From positions 90,240 through 154,239 of the forward strand of contig SCQL01000026.1 in the NCBI GenBank assembly GCA_004299235.1: DNA of 64,000 nucleotides, given 5' to 3'. Below the pieces are notes generated by a model, which was not told the origin of the DNA, made no database searches, and worked only from the letters and a program-made list of their open reading frames with translations. Shown piece by piece: positions 34,927 to 44,122 of this stretch (within the stretch, counting starts at the first letter, position 1; each line of letters begins with the position of its first letter). A program made the translations under genes and the position numbers. Source of the DNA: a bacterium (GTDB lineage Bacteria > Chloroflexota > Dormibacteria > Dormibacterales > Dormibacteraceae).

Positions 34927-36407
34927 GAATGCGCCCCGCGCGCGCCGGGCCCAAGGGGCGCCACCTGCGCCTTCACGCCGCTCGCGACCTCATACGCTCG
35001 CGCGACCCGCAGGGCGACGTCCTCTCGCCACTGCGGCGCCAGCACCTGCAGCCCCACCGGCAGGCCCTCCGACATGCCGCACGGCACGCTGACACCGGGC
35101 AGGCCCGCCAGGTTCCCGCCCAGCGTGAGGACGTCGCACAGGTACATCGAGAGCGGATCCTGGGTGCGCGAACCCAGCGGGAACGCGACGACCGGCGACG
35201 TCGCACTAACGATGGCGTCGCACCGGTTGAACGCCTCATCGAAATCGCGCTTGATCAGCGTCCGCACCTTCTGCGCCTTCAGGTAGTAAGCGTCGTAGTA
35301 GCCGCTCGAAAGCGCGTACGTGCCCAGCATCACGCGGCGCCTGACCTCGGTGCCAAACCCCTGGCGGCGAGTGCGCTGGTATGCGTCGGTGATGTTCTCG
35401 GCATCCTGATCCGACAACCCGTACCTGACGCCGTCGAACCGCGCCAGGTTCGACGAGCATTCGGCCGGGGCGATGATGTAGTAGGCCGCCAGGCCGTAAT
35501 CGGTGTGCGGCAGGGTGACGTCGACGATCTCGGCGCCGGCCTCGCGAAGTGCCTGGATGGCATTTTGGATGGCGGCCTTCACGCCCGGCTCGATGCCCTC
35601 GGCCTCGTAGTACTCGCGCGGCACGCCAAGACGCATGCCCATGACGCCGGCCTCGAGGTCGCGGCGGACGTCATTGGGCCGATTCGAAGATGTGGCGTCG
35701 AGCGGGTCGTGGCCGCACATCGCCTCGAGCAGGATCGCGGCGTCTTCGACCGACCGGGCGAACGGGCCGATCTGGTCGAGGCTCGAGGCAAACGCGATCA
35801 GCCCGTACCGGCTGACGCGGCCGTACGTGGGCTTCATGCCGACGACGCCGGTCAGCGCCGCCGGCTGGCGAATCGAGCCGCCGGTGTCGGTGCCGAGCGC
35901 GACCACCGCCTCACCCGCGGCGACCGCCGCCGCGCTGCCCCCCGAGCTGCCTCCGGGCACGCGGTCGAGCGCCCACGGATTGTGGGTGGGGAAATAGCCG
36001 GAGTTCTCGGTCGAGCTGCCCATCGCGAACTCGTCACAGTTGGTCACCCCCAGCATCACCGCTCCCGCGGCGAACAACCGCGATACCGCGGTGCCGGTGT
36101 ATGGCGGTTTGAAGCCGCGCAGGATCTGCGAGCCCGCCGTCGTCTCCACCCCGCGCACGCACAGCACGTCTTTGATCGCAAGCGGGATCCCGGCGAGCGG
36201 CCCGGCTTCGCCCGAGCGCAAAGCACGGTCCGCGACCGCGGCCTGCTCGGCAGCCAGCTCGGGTGTTAGACGAAGAAAGGCCTTGACGCTGCCATCCACC
36301 CGCTCGATGCGTTCGAGATGCGCCGCGAGCAGCTCGCTCGCGGAGAGCCGGCGCGACTGGAGCAACCGCCCAAGCTCACCGACGGTCAGGCCGATGAGGT
36401 CGGTCAC
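34923..36407 (-). CDS. gatA: Asp/Glu-tRNA amidotransferase subunit A
   Basis: A 494-residue glutaminase/amidase subunit. The Ser-cisSer-Lys triad is Lys79 (PLAIKDVL), Ser154 (VPGGSSGGS) and Ser178 ([10 protein letters not shown]), the same numbers as in Staphylococcus aureus GatA. It releases ammonia from glutamine and channels it to GatB. It overlaps both neighbours by 4 bases, so gatC-gatA-gatB is tightly coupled. Confidence 0.97.
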   Translation of the reverse strand: MTDLIGLTVGELGRLLQSRRLSASELLAAHLERIERVDGSVKAFLRLTPELAAEQAAVADRALRSGEAGPLAGIPLAIKDVLCVRGVETTAGSQILRGFKPPYTGTAVSRLFAAGAVMLGVTNCDEFAMGSSTENSGYFPTHNPWALDRVPGGSSGGSAAAVAAGEAVVALGTDTGGSIRQPAALTGVVGMKPTYGRVSRYGLIAFASSLDQIGPFARSVEDAAILLEAMCGHDPLDATSSNRPNDVRRDLEAGVMGMRLGVPREYYEAEGIEPGVKAAIQNAIQALREAGAEIVDVTLPHTDYGLAAYYIIAPAECSSNLARFDGVRYGLSDQDAENITDAYQRTRRQGFGTEVRRRVMLGTYALSSGYYDAYYLKAQKVRTLIKRDFDEAFNRCDAIVSATSPVVAFPLGSRTQDPLSMYLCDVLTLGGNLAGLPGVSVPCGMSEGLPVGLQVLAPQWREDVALRVARAYEVASGVKAQVAPLGPGARGAHS

Positions 36408-36697
36408 GACTCTTCCTGGATCGAAGGCACGCGGTAGAACCCGTCGACCGCCGCCGGCGCGTTGGCGAGCGCGTCGGCCTGGCTGAGGCCAGGGCGCGGC
36501 ACGTCCTCACGCAGCGGATTCGCGGTCTCGACGACCTGTGCGGTCGGCGGGATCGCCTCGGTGTCCAGCTCCTGGAGGCGGTCGATGTGCGCGAGGATGC
36601 CGCTCAGCTGCTCGGCGTAGAACTCCTCGTCGCCGGGCTCGAGGCCCAAGCGAGCGAGCATGGCGACATGGCGGACCTCGTCGCGCGAGAGTGGCAC
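36404..36697 (-). CDS. gatC: Asp/Glu-tRNA amidotransferase subunit C
   Basis: A 97-residue strap protein that holds GatA and GatB together. The sequence RDEVRHVAMLARLGLEPG, then ILAHIDRLQELDT and the C-terminal RED-P-GLS-ADALANAPA pattern are typical. It starts with GTG. TAAGCT, which includes the stop of the preceding gene, lies 7 bases upstream, so an internal leaderless start is possible in addition to operon transcription. Confidence 0.95.
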   Translation of the reverse strand: MPLSRDEVRHVAMLARLGLEPGDEEFYAEQLSGILAHIDRLQELDTEAIPPTAQVVETANPLREDVPRPGLSQADALANAPAAVDGFYRVPSIQEES

Positions 36698-36707
36698 GCG
36701 GTCTAGC

Positions 36708-37067
36708 TTAGTTTCTGGACGAGCCGCGGCTCGACGCCAGACCGACCAGCGCCGGAATCCCCGCCGCCGCGCCGACGCAAGTCAGCGTCATGCCGGCCGC
36801 CGCGACTGCGGCGAGGGGCCGGGCCCAACGCTCACGCCGAAAGACGCCGATCGAGGCGACCACCCCGACCGCTGCCGCAGCGGCGGAGGTGCCGACCCAA
36901 CCGGTCAGCACCAGGGCTGAGCGGCCCACCGCCGATGGTTCAGACAGGAAGCCGCTGAGGAACCAGGCCCACGCCAGCAACACGACGGCGCCGATCACGA
37001 GCGCCCATCCCACCCATGCCGGCGTGGACGGCCGTGCGCTCGGAGCCTGAACCTGGGCGGCTTCCAC
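36708..37067 (-). CDS. small membrane protein in pcrA-gat operon
   Basis: A 119-residue protein with three hydrophobic segments (about 18-40, 47-72 and 83-108) separated by short basic loops (FRRERWARP). No family is recognised. It is 9 bases after the zinc-ribbon protein gene and 10 before gatC, so it is translated from the same message. It and the zinc-ribbon protein share the motif of an arginine-rich REW/RERW turn between membrane segments and may be distantly related. Confidence 0.7.
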   Translation of the reverse strand: MEAAQVQAPSARPSTPAWVGWALVIGAVVLLAWAWFLSGFLSEPSAVGRSALVLTGWVGTSAAAAAVGVVASIGVFRRERWARPLAAVAAAGMTLTCVGAAAGIPALVGLASSRGSSRN

Positions 37068-37076
37068 CGGGCGAGT

Positions 37077-37574
37077 TTAGAAGAGCGCCACAGGTGCCGT
37101 GAGCGGCGCCCCCGCCGGCCGCCGGCGCCAGATCGAACGCAACACAAGGATCGCCACGGGCAGCCCGACGCAGGTCACGCTCCACGCAACGCAGACGATC
37201 GTCGCCGTGACGCGGCCCCACTCGCGGCCGCGGACGAGCCCGGCGGTGGCGACCGCCTGCAGGAGGCACAGGGCGCCCAGGGTTGCGGCCAGCCCGACCG
37301 AGGCCGTCCGGATCAGGGCCGGATCGAGGCCGGCCGACGCGCCGGCCGGGTCGACCGCGATGGCGCCGTAGAGGACGGCGATGGTGGCCGACAGCGCGAT
37401 GCCCAGTCCGAAGACGGCGAGCACCCAGGCTTCGACGTCGCGCCTCGAAGCGGGCTGGGGCGCACCACACCGGGCGCAGAAGCGCGCGTGGCCGGGCAGC
37501 TCCAGCCCACAGGCAGGACACGCCCCTCCCCGCCTGGCGGTGAGGGCCGGCGAAGCCGGGGCGGGGGGAATCAC
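37077..37574 (-). CDS. zinc-ribbon membrane protein
   Basis: A 165-residue protein. Residues about 19-38 form a zinc ribbon with two CxxC knuckles (CPACGLEL, CARCGAPQ). Three hydrophobic segments follow (about 49-72, 88-112 and 122-147). Such ribbon-plus-membrane proteins are common, with no defined role. Its ATG overlaps the ligA stop (ATGA), placing it in the DNA ligase operon. Confidence 0.75.
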   Translation of the reverse strand: MIPPAPASPALTARRGGACPACGLELPGHARFCARCGAPQPASRRDVEAWVLAVFGLGIALSATIAVLYGAIAVDPAGASAGLDPALIRTASVGLAATLGALCLLQAVATAGLVRGREWGRVTATIVCVAWSVTCVGLPVAILVLRSIWRRRPAGAPLTAPVALF

Positions 37575-39559
37575 GCTTTCACCAGGGCGAGGAATTGCTC
37601 TTCGTCGAGGATCGCGAGCTTCAGCTTCTGCGCCCGCTCGAGCTTCGACCCCGCGCCCGGGCCCGCGACGACGTAATCCGTTTTCGAGCTGACGCTGGAT
37701 GCCGCCTTCCCTCCCAGCCGCCTCACGAGCGCCTCGGCGTCGGGCCGGCTCATCGTCTCCAGCGTCCCGGTGAAAACGAAGGTCTGGCCGGTCAGCGGGC
37801 CCTCGCCCGGCGCCTCGACCGCCTGCGGCTCGACGCCCGCGCTCAGCAGCCTGCCCAGGAGCTCGCCGCCATGGCCCTCGAAGTAAAGGGCGACCTCGCG
37901 GGCCATGTTCGGTCCCACGCCCTCGACCCGCTGGAGGTCTTCTTCAGTCGCCGCGCGCAGCTCCTCGATGCTGCCGAAGTCGGCCGCGAGCAGATCCGCC
38001 GTCGCCTCGCCGACCTGCGGGATGCCCAGCGCATACAGGAACCGTCCGAGCGGCGGGCGGCGGCTCTCGGCGATGCGATCGAGCAGGTTCTGCGCCGACT
38101 TCTCGGCGAACCCCTCCAGCTCCAACGCCTGTTCCTTGGTCAATCGATACAGGTCGCTCGGGTCCTCGACCCAGCCTCGTTCGATGACCTGCCCAAGCGT
38201 CGCGTAGCCCAGGCCTTCGATGTTCAGCGCGCCGCGGCTTGCGAAGTGCCGCAGCCGCTCGAGCCGCTGGGCGGCGCAGAACGGGTTGATGCACCGGTGC
38301 GCGATGTAGGGCTCCTCGCGCACCACCTCACCGCCGCAGACCGGACAGGTCGCCGGCATCTTCCAACCCGGCTTCGGGTCCTTGACGCTGACGATCTCGG
38401 GTATGACGTCGCCCGCCCGGTGGATGACGACCCGGGCGCCCACGTACACGCCCTTCTCGTTGACCTGCTGCTCGTTGTGCATCGTGACGTTGCGAACGGT
38501 GACGCCGCCGACCACCACCGGCTTGAGGTGCGCGACCGGAGTGAGCACGCCGGTGCGGCCGACGTAGCACGCGATCTCCTGGACCTCGGTCTCGGCCTGT
38601 TCAGGGGCGTACTTGAAGGCCATCGCCCAGCGCGGGGAGCGGGCGACGAATCCGAGCTCGAACTGCTGCGCGAACTTGTCGACCTTGATGACGACGCCGT
38701 CGATCTCGTGCTCCAGCTCGTGCCGTCGCCGCTGCCATTCGGCGTGGTACTCGATGACCTCCTCGATCGAAGCCAGGAGCCGGCGGTGCTTGTTGACCCG
38801 AAAGCCCATCTTCTCGAGCGTCCCGAGCACCTCCCACTGCGAGCGGCAGGGACCACCTGGGTCGAGCGTGTACATGAAAGTCTGGAGGTCGCGGCTCGCC
38901 GTCACGTTGGGATCGATCTGCCGCACGCTGCCGGCCGCCGTGTTGCGCGGGTTGACGAAGCGCGGCCTGCCCTGAGCTTCCGTCTCCCGGTTCAACTTCT
39001 CGAACGCGGCGATCGGAAAATAGACCTCGCCCCTCACCTCGAACGTGTCGGGCAGGCCCGCGACCCGCGTGACCGCCAGCGGCACGCTGCGGATCGTCCG
39101 CACGTTGGCGGTGACATCCTCGCCCACGGCACCGTCGCCGCGCGTCGCGGCGCGCTGCAGGCGGCCCCTTGCGTACGTGAGGCTGATCGCCAGGCCGTCG
39201 ATCTTCAGCTCGGCGCAGTAGGTGACCTGGTCGCCGACGGCGGCCCGCACCCGCTTGTCGAAGGCCCGGATCTCCGTCTCGTCGAAAGCGTTCTGCAGGC
39301 TGAGCATCGGCGAGCGGTGCCGCACCTTGGCGAACTGGTCCGAGGCCTCGCCGCCGACCCGCTGTGTGGGCGAGTCGACGGCCACCAGGTCGGGCCGCTC
39401 GTCTTCGATACGACGCAGCTCCAGGAACAGCGCGTCGAACTCCGCGTCCGAGACCTCTGGCTGATCCAGGACGTAGTAGGCATGCTCGTGCCGGCGGATG
39501 AGCTCGCGCAGCTCCTCGACCCTGACCGCCGGGTCGACCGCCTTCTTGCGCGAGCTCAT
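37571..39559 (-). CDS. ligA: NAD-dependent DNA ligase
   Basis: A 662-residue essential ligase for Okazaki fragments. Domain Ia (EHAYYVLDQPEVSDAEFD) precedes the adenylation domain with nucleophile Lys119 (AELKIDGLA). The OB fold contains RAGDVIPEIV. A Cys4 zinc finger follows (CPVCGG, then CINPFCAAQ), then helix-hairpin-helix repeats and a C-terminal BRCT domain (about 585-662: FVFTGTLETMSRPDAEALV). ATG 39559 overlaps the pcrA stop (ATGA); the open frame upstream lies within pcrA and is a shadow. Confidence 0.97.
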   Translation of the reverse strand: MSSRKKAVDPAVRVEELRELIRRHEHAYYVLDQPEVSDAEFDALFLELRRIEDERPDLVAVDSPTQRVGGEASDQFAKVRHRSPMLSLQNAFDETEIRAFDKRVRAAVGDQVTYCAELKIDGLAISLTYARGRLQRAATRGDGAVGEDVTANVRTIRSVPLAVTRVAGLPDTFEVRGEVYFPIAAFEKLNRETEAQGRPRFVNPRNTAAGSVRQIDPNVTASRDLQTFMYTLDPGGPCRSQWEVLGTLEKMGFRVNKHRRLLASIEEVIEYHAEWQRRRHELEHEIDGVVIKVDKFAQQFELGFVARSPRWAMAFKYAPEQAETEVQEIACYVGRTGVLTPVAHLKPVVVGGVTVRNVTMHNEQQVNEKGVYVGARVVIHRAGDVIPEIVSVKDPKPGWKMPATCPVCGGEVVREEPYIAHRCINPFCAAQRLERLRHFASRGALNIEGLGYATLGQVIERGWVEDPSDLYRLTKEQALELEGFAEKSAQNLLDRIAESRRPPLGRFLYALGIPQVGEATADLLAADFGSIEELRAATEEDLQRVEGVGPNMAREVALYFEGHGGELLGRLLSAGVEPQAVEAPGEGPLTGQTFVFTGTLETMSRPDAEALVRRLGGKAASSVSSKTDYVVAGPGAGSKLERAQKLKLAILDEEQFLALVKA

Positions 39560-41781
39560 TTGCTCAGGGGCGCAAGGAGGCCGCTCAAGATCTTGATTCC
39601 GGATTTGTCGAACTTGATCACGAGCTCCTCGTCGGTTCGGGTGAGCGTGCTCTTGACCACCGTGCCCGCGCCGAACGCGGGATGCCTGACCCTGTCGCCG
39701 CTGGTGAAGCGCTGCACCGGAGGCGGCGCCGGCGCCGCCTGCACCTGCCTTTCCTGATAACGCTCCTTGTAACCCTGGCGCGGCGGGGCCACCGGCGCGG
39801 CGCCTCGCGGAGCCGAGAGCAGTGACTGCGGGATCTCGGTCAGGAACCGGCTGGGGAACGCCGGCTGCGAGCGCCCGTACAGATGACGGCGGAAGGCGCA
39901 GCTGAGATACAGGCGATCCTTGGCACGCGTCATGCCCACGTAGCACAGGCGGCGTTCCTCGGCCATCTCGGTGGCGGCGCCGACCGCGGACGGATTCTCC
40001 TCCCGCTCGTCCAGCGCCCGCTGATGAGGTAGGAGCCCGTCCTCCATCCCGACCATGAACACGACCGCGAACTCGAGCCCCTTGACCATGTGCAGGGTGA
40101 TCAGGGTCACGCCCTCGCCGTTCTCGTCGTAGGCGTCGACGTCCGACACCAGCGCCACCTCGGCCAGGAAGTCCTCCAGGCCTTGAGCGGCGTCGCGCTC
40201 GTCGAAGCTCTCCGCGAGCCCGCGCAGCTCGTTGATGTTCTCCATGCGCGCCTCACCTTGAGGAGTGCCGTCGAGGTAGTGCTGGCGCAGGCCCATGATC
40301 TCGACGACCTGGTCGATCAGCTCGCTCGGGCGAACCACGCCCATCACCGATCGCACGGATTCGAGCTGGGCATGGAACTTCTGCAGCGGCGCGACAGCCG
40401 GCCGCGGCACGCCGGGCACGCGCGCGGGATCGGCGAGGAACGAGAGGATGTCGGCCTCGCTGGCGCGCGCGAATGCGTTGAGCGCATCGACCGTGACGCT
40501 GCCGATCTTTCGCGGCGGGACCGCGACGATCCGTCCAAAGCTCAGCGCGTCCTTGGGGTTGGAGCAGAAGCGCATGTAGGCGACCACGTCCTTGACCTCG
40601 CGTCGCTCCCAGAAACGAACGCCCCCGACCAGCCGGTACGGGATGCGCCGCCGCGCGAGCACGTCCTCGAAAGACCGTGACTGCGCGTTGGTGCGGTAGA
40701 GGACGGCAATGTCCGAATACCCGCGGCTTTCGGACCGGCGCAGTCGCTCGATCTCGTCCGCGACGAACTCCGCCTCCTCGACCTCGTTGTAGGCCTGCGT
40801 GGCGCACACCTTCTCACCCCCGGCCCGATCCGTCCAGAGGCGCTTCTCGGCGCGTTCGGGATTGCTGCGGATGACGCTGTAAGCCGCGTCGAGGATGGCC
40901 TGGCTCGAGCGGTAGTTCTGCTCCAGGCGAACGACGTGAGCGTCCGGGTAGTCCTTGCGGAAGTCGAGGATGTTGCGGACGTCGGCGCCGCGAAACCGGT
41001 AGATCGACTGGTCGTCGTCGCCGACGACGACGACGTTGCGATGCTCCTGCGCGAGCTGGTTGACGAGCACGTACTGCGCGCGGTTGGTGTCCTGGTATTC
41101 ATCCACGAGCACGTGGCGGAAGCGGTCGCGCCACTTCGCGAGGGCCTCCTCGTCGGTGCTGAAGAGCTCGACGAGCTTCATGATCAGGTCGTCGAAGTCG
41201 AGGCCCCCCGATCGCCGCAGGACCTCCTGGTACGACTCGTACACCCGGCGCACCACCTCGTCGTGGTAGCTGCGATTCGGATAGTCCTCGGGACGTTTGA
41301 GCTCGTTCTTGGCCTGCGAAATCGCGTTGCTGAGGGCCGCCACCGGGTATCGCTTGGGGTCGAGTCCCAGCTCGTCGAGGGCGCGCCTGAGGGCGGCGCG
41401 CGTGTCGTCCTCGTCGAAGATGACGAAGCTGGGCACGACGCCGATCCGCGGCGCCTCGCGTCGAAGGATCTTCACCGCGGTCGAGTGGAAAGTCCCCACC
41501 CACATCTTGCCCGCGTCCTCGCCGACGAGCGTCTCGACCCGAGCGCGCATCTCCCGCGCCGCCTTGTTGGTGAACGTGACCGCGAGGAGGCGGTCCGGCC
41601 ACACCCGGTGCGACGCGATGAGGTACGCGATCCGGGCGGTGAGGACGCGGGTCTTGCCGCTGCCTGCGCCGGCGAAGATCAAAAGCGGCCCTTCGCCGTG
41701 CGTGACGGCCTCCTGCTGGGGCGGGTTGAGGCGCGAAAGCAGAGCGTCGAGATTGATGCTTGTGGATTCCCCGGCGGACAC
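39556..41781 (-). CDS. pcrA: UvrD/PcrA superfamily I DNA helicase
   Basis: A 741-residue 3'-5' helicase for excision repair and recombination control. Walker A is AGAGSGKT (37-44), motif Ia TFTNKAAREM, motif II DEYQDTN, motif III DDDQSIYRFRGA, motif IV LEQNYRSS, motif V LHMVKGLEF and motif VI VGMTRAKDRL. The tail has the PcrA-type Tudor-like end (GDRVRHPAFGAGTVV). GTG start; TAAACT lies 10 bases upstream on the minus strand. It heads the pcrA-ligA-...-gatB operon. Confidence 0.96.
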   Translation of the reverse strand: MSAGESTSINLDALLSRLNPPQQEAVTHGEGPLLIFAGAGSGKTRVLTARIAYLIASHRVWPDRLLAVTFTNKAAREMRARVETLVGEDAGKMWVGTFHSTAVKILRREAPRIGVVPSFVIFDEDDTRAALRRALDELGLDPKRYPVAALSNAISQAKNELKRPEDYPNRSYHDEVVRRVYESYQEVLRRSGGLDFDDLIMKLVELFSTDEEALAKWRDRFRHVLVDEYQDTNRAQYVLVNQLAQEHRNVVVVGDDDQSIYRFRGADVRNILDFRKDYPDAHVVRLEQNYRSSQAILDAAYSVIRSNPERAEKRLWTDRAGGEKVCATQAYNEVEEAEFVADEIERLRRSESRGYSDIAVLYRTNAQSRSFEDVLARRRIPYRLVGGVRFWERREVKDVVAYMRFCSNPKDALSFGRIVAVPPRKIGSVTVDALNAFARASEADILSFLADPARVPGVPRPAVAPLQKFHAQLESVRSVMGVVRPSELIDQVVEIMGLRQHYLDGTPQGEARMENINELRGLAESFDERDAAQGLEDFLAEVALVSDVDAYDENGEGVTLITLHMVKGLEFAVVFMVGMEDGLLPHQRALDEREENPSAVGAATEMAEERRLCYVGMTRAKDRLYLSCAFRRHLYGRSQPAFPSRFLTEIPQSLLSAPRGAAPVAPPRQGYKERYQERQVQAAPAPPPVQRFTSGDRVRHPAFGAGTVVKSTLTRTDEELVIKFDKSGIKILSGLLAPLSK

Positions 41782-41837
41782 TGGATCAACGAGTTTACCG
41801 GTGGCCGGATTTGCCGTACTCCTTCGTTACACTGACC

Positions 41838-43025
41838 GTGCCCTTGGCCCGCGAAGTCGATCTAGGCATCCGCGATCACCTGCTCTACGAGCTCGCGCGA
41901 GACCTGAGCTCGTCTCTCGAGCTGGACGTGGTGCTGCGCAAGGTGATGGACCGCGTCATCACCCTGATGAAGGCGTCGCGCGGCTTCATCGTGCTGGTCG
42001 ACCCGGCCACCGGCACCATGTCGGTGCAGATGTCCGGCGGCGAGGCGGATGCTGAAAAAACGCGTCAGTTCCTGGGCTCGCGAACGGTGATCGAGCAGGT
42101 CGTACAGACCGGCCAGGCGGTCGTCTCCACGGACGCCAGCCTCGACGAGCGCTTCAAGGGCCAGCAGTCGGTCATCCTCCAGAACCTGCGATCGATCATC
42201 GCGGTGCCGCTGGTCACCAAAGGCAAGGTGATCGGGGCCGTCTACGTCGACAACCCCTTCCAGGCCGCGATCTTCGAGGAACAGGACAAGGCGTTCCTGC
42301 AGGCGATCTCCGACCTGGCCGCGATCGCCATCGACAACGCACGCCAGTACCAGCGCTCCGAATTCCTGCGTCAGCTCTTCGAGCGCTACGTCAACAAGCA
42401 GGTCACCGACTACGTGCTCGCACGCTCAGACCACAACACCATCTTCCTGCCCGGGCAGCGCCAGCAGGTCACCGTGCTCAACTCCGACATCGCCGGCTTC
42501 TCGACCCTGTCGCAGAGCATGGAGGCGGAGGAGCTCGTGGAGTTCCTCAACGACTACTTCTCGCGGATGATCGAAGTCGTCCTCGCCCACGGCGGCAATA
42601 TCGACAAGTTCCAAGGCGACGGCATGCTCGTGGTCTTCGGGGCGCCGAACCCCATGCACGACCATGCAGCCAGGGCCCTCAAGGCAGCCCAGGCCATGAT
42701 CAAGGAGGTCGACCGGCTCAACCGCGAGCTGGTTGACTCGGGCAAGCCCGCGATCGCGGTGGGCATCGGGCTGGACACGGGCGACGTGGTCGCCGGTCAC
42801 GTCGGGTCCGAGCGGCGGCTGGAATTCACGCTCATCGGCGTGCCCGTCAACAACAGCGCCTACCTTTCCAAGGTCCGCCCGGCCAAGGTGCTGATGTCGG
42901 AGACGACGCGCGATGCGCTTCCGGCCGGGGTCGAGGTCAGTGAATACGAGCCGATGGTCCTCAAGGGCGCGACCTCGAAGCAGCCCATCTACCAGCTCCT
43001 GGTCACGGTCACGGCTGAGGAGTAA
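41838..43025 (+). CDS. GAF domain-class III nucleotide cyclase homologue
   Basis: A 395-residue soluble protein: GAF domain about 25-170, then a class III cyclase homology domain about 205-390. Metal residues Asp217 (NSDIAGFS) and Asp261 (FQGDG) are present, as is Lys257, the adenine-selecting lysine, with Thr331 as the second purine contact. The transition-state pair is incomplete: Asn338 is kept but the usual Arg is Tyr342 (VNNSAYL against the canonical VNLASRL). It may therefore have weak or no activity, or act as a sensor only. GTG 41838 is chosen as start; pcrA is divergent across 56 bases. Confidence 0.85.
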   Translation: MPLAREVDLGIRDHLLYELARDLSSSLELDVVLRKVMDRVITLMKASRGFIVLVDPATGTMSVQMSGGEADAEKTRQFLGSRTVIEQVVQTGQAVVSTDASLDERFKGQQSVILQNLRSIIAVPLVTKGKVIGAVYVDNPFQAAIFEEQDKAFLQAISDLAAIAIDNARQYQRSEFLRQLFERYVNKQVTDYVLARSDHNTIFLPGQRQQVTVLNSDIAGFSTLSQSMEAEELVEFLNDYFSRMIEVVLAHGGNIDKFQGDGMLVVFGAPNPMHDHAARALKAAQAMIKEVDRLNRELVDSGKPAIAVGIGLDTGDVVAGHVGSERRLEFTLIGVPVNNSAYLSKVRPAKVLMSETTRDALPAGVEVSEYEPMVLKGATSKQPIYQLLVTVTAEE

Positions 43026-43035
43026 GGCAGCCCCT

Positions 43036-43050
43036 CCCCGCTTGGCGGGG
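43036..43050. terminator. hairpin between convergent genes
   Basis: CCCCGC-TTG-GCGGGG forms a 6-bp GC stem 11 bases after the cyclase stop and 16 bases before the stop of the opposing transglycosylase-like gene. No T-tract follows, so it would be a weak or factor-assisted terminator. Confidence 0.4.
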
Positions 43051-43065
43051 GTGCGGGCCCGTTGG

Positions 43066-43671
43066 CTACTTGCAGGCCCAGCGGCCTGGGCCGTAGTGAC
43101 TGTAGAGCCAGGCGGCGGCCTGGGCGTTGGCGACCGGGTCGAACGGTGACTGGTTGGCCCACGGGGTGCCCGACCAGGTGCTCGGCAGGAACTGGAACAG
43201 GCCCGATGCGCCGCTGTCCGAGTTCACCGAATTGGGGTGATAGCGCGATTCGCAATAGGCGATGCGCAGGGCCCAGACGACGGCATCCTGCCCCAGAGGG
43301 CTGAAGGCATCCGTGATGATCTTGGCGATCCAGGCAGGTGGCGGCGGGTGGTTGTTGAGGGCGGCGATCCGGGCCGCCTCAGCCTCGGCTGCCGCCAGCG
43401 CCTGCTGCTGCGCCTGGTAGGCCGCGAGTCCCTGCTGAAGCTCATCGGACCAGGCCTGGACCTGGGCCGTCTGGGCGGCCTGGACGCGCTGGGCGCGTGT
43501 TTCACGCACGACAGACTGGCGGTCGTAGGCGCTGAGCTGGGTGACCGCAACCGCACTGGTGCTCGGCGCCGGCGGGTCGAGCCTGGGAAGGAGCACGCTC
43601 ACCAGGAGCACGACCCACACCAGGACCGCCCGAAATAGCGGCAGCAAACCTTGTCGCTCCTCCTTGGACAC
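43066..43671 (-). CDS. SLT/Rpf-like cell-wall hydrolase
   Basis: A 201-residue exported or membrane-anchored protein. Residues about 10-30 are a signal or anchor helix, 50-105 an alanine/glutamine-rich coiled coil, and 112-201 a lysozyme-like domain. Glu141 in AYCESRYHPN is the expected general acid, with SDSGASGLFQFLPSTW and a C-terminal YGPGRWACK. The domain resembles actinobacterial transglycosylase/Rpf folds that cut peptidoglycan. The annotated GTG 43671 start has AAGGAGGA just inside the gene, which suggests a TTG eight codons downstream as the true start. Confidence 0.82.
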   Translation of the reverse strand: MSKEERQGLLPLFRAVLVWVVLLVSVLLPRLDPPAPSTSAVAVTQLSAYDRQSVVRETRAQRVQAAQTAQVQAWSDELQQGLAAYQAQQQALAAAEAEAARIAALNNHPPPPAWIAKIITDAFSPLGQDAVVWALRIAYCESRYHPNSVNSDSGASGLFQFLPSTWSGTPWANQSPFDPVANAQAAAWLYSHYGPGRWACK

Positions 43672-44122
43672 GCCCTACCCCTGGGGCGCTGTTCAGGCCT
43701 GAGCTCGGAGCGGAGACGCATGGAAGACCACTCAGGAACCGGAAAAGGGCCACCTTACCAGATGGGCGGCGACTTTGTGTAGCCGTAAGCCTCCCCCAAC
43801 CGGGCGGCCGGACCCGGCCGGGAGGCGATTCCAGAGCGGCGAGGTTCGCTCCTACAGCCGGCCGGATGGAGTTCCGGGCAACGTCAGAACAGGTTGGTGA
43901 GCCGGCGGCGGAGAAACCTGCGCCCGGCCGGCTCGGAGTAGACGGGCAGCATCTGTTTCACCCAGCCCAAACGCGGCCTGGGTGAGCGACATCGGGTCCG
44001 CGTCGGCGGGCGAGATGGCCTCGCCAGCCGGCCATCGTGCAGACTGCGTGGGTCGTGGTCGTGCCCTGGAAGCCGTTGTGCGCTGCGGCGCGCGGCTGGC
44101 GCCTATGGAGGCGAAGGCCGGC
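43672..44122. other. 451-base gap without a clear gene
   Basis: No convincing gene is seen on either strand. A GC hairpin lies around 43803-43825. A minus-strand segment near 43886-43963 reads as a tail GWVKQMLPVYSEPAGRRFLR ending in a stop, and could be the remains of a decayed gene. Transglycosylase/Rpf genes are often preceded by a c-di-AMP riboswitch, but I could not match that consensus here. Confidence 0.4.

Noticed and set aside
34929..36269. 446-codon plus-strand frame opposite gatA
   Set aside because: Antisense shadow; gatA with an intact triad is on the other strand.
37595..39757. 720-codon plus-strand frame opposite ligA
   Set aside because: Very long but an antisense shadow: no recognisable motif, while the minus strand encodes a complete DNA ligase.
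43672..43900. c-di-AMP (ydaO) riboswitch upstream of the SLT/Rpf-like gene
   Set aside because: Expected from actinobacterial examples, but the consensus blocks could not be matched by eye; a covariance-model search would decide.
43886..43963. Minus-strand peptide tail GWVKQMLPVYSEPAGRRFLR
   Set aside because: It reads smoothly to a stop but has no start, no upstream coherent frame and no recognised family; left as a note on the gap.
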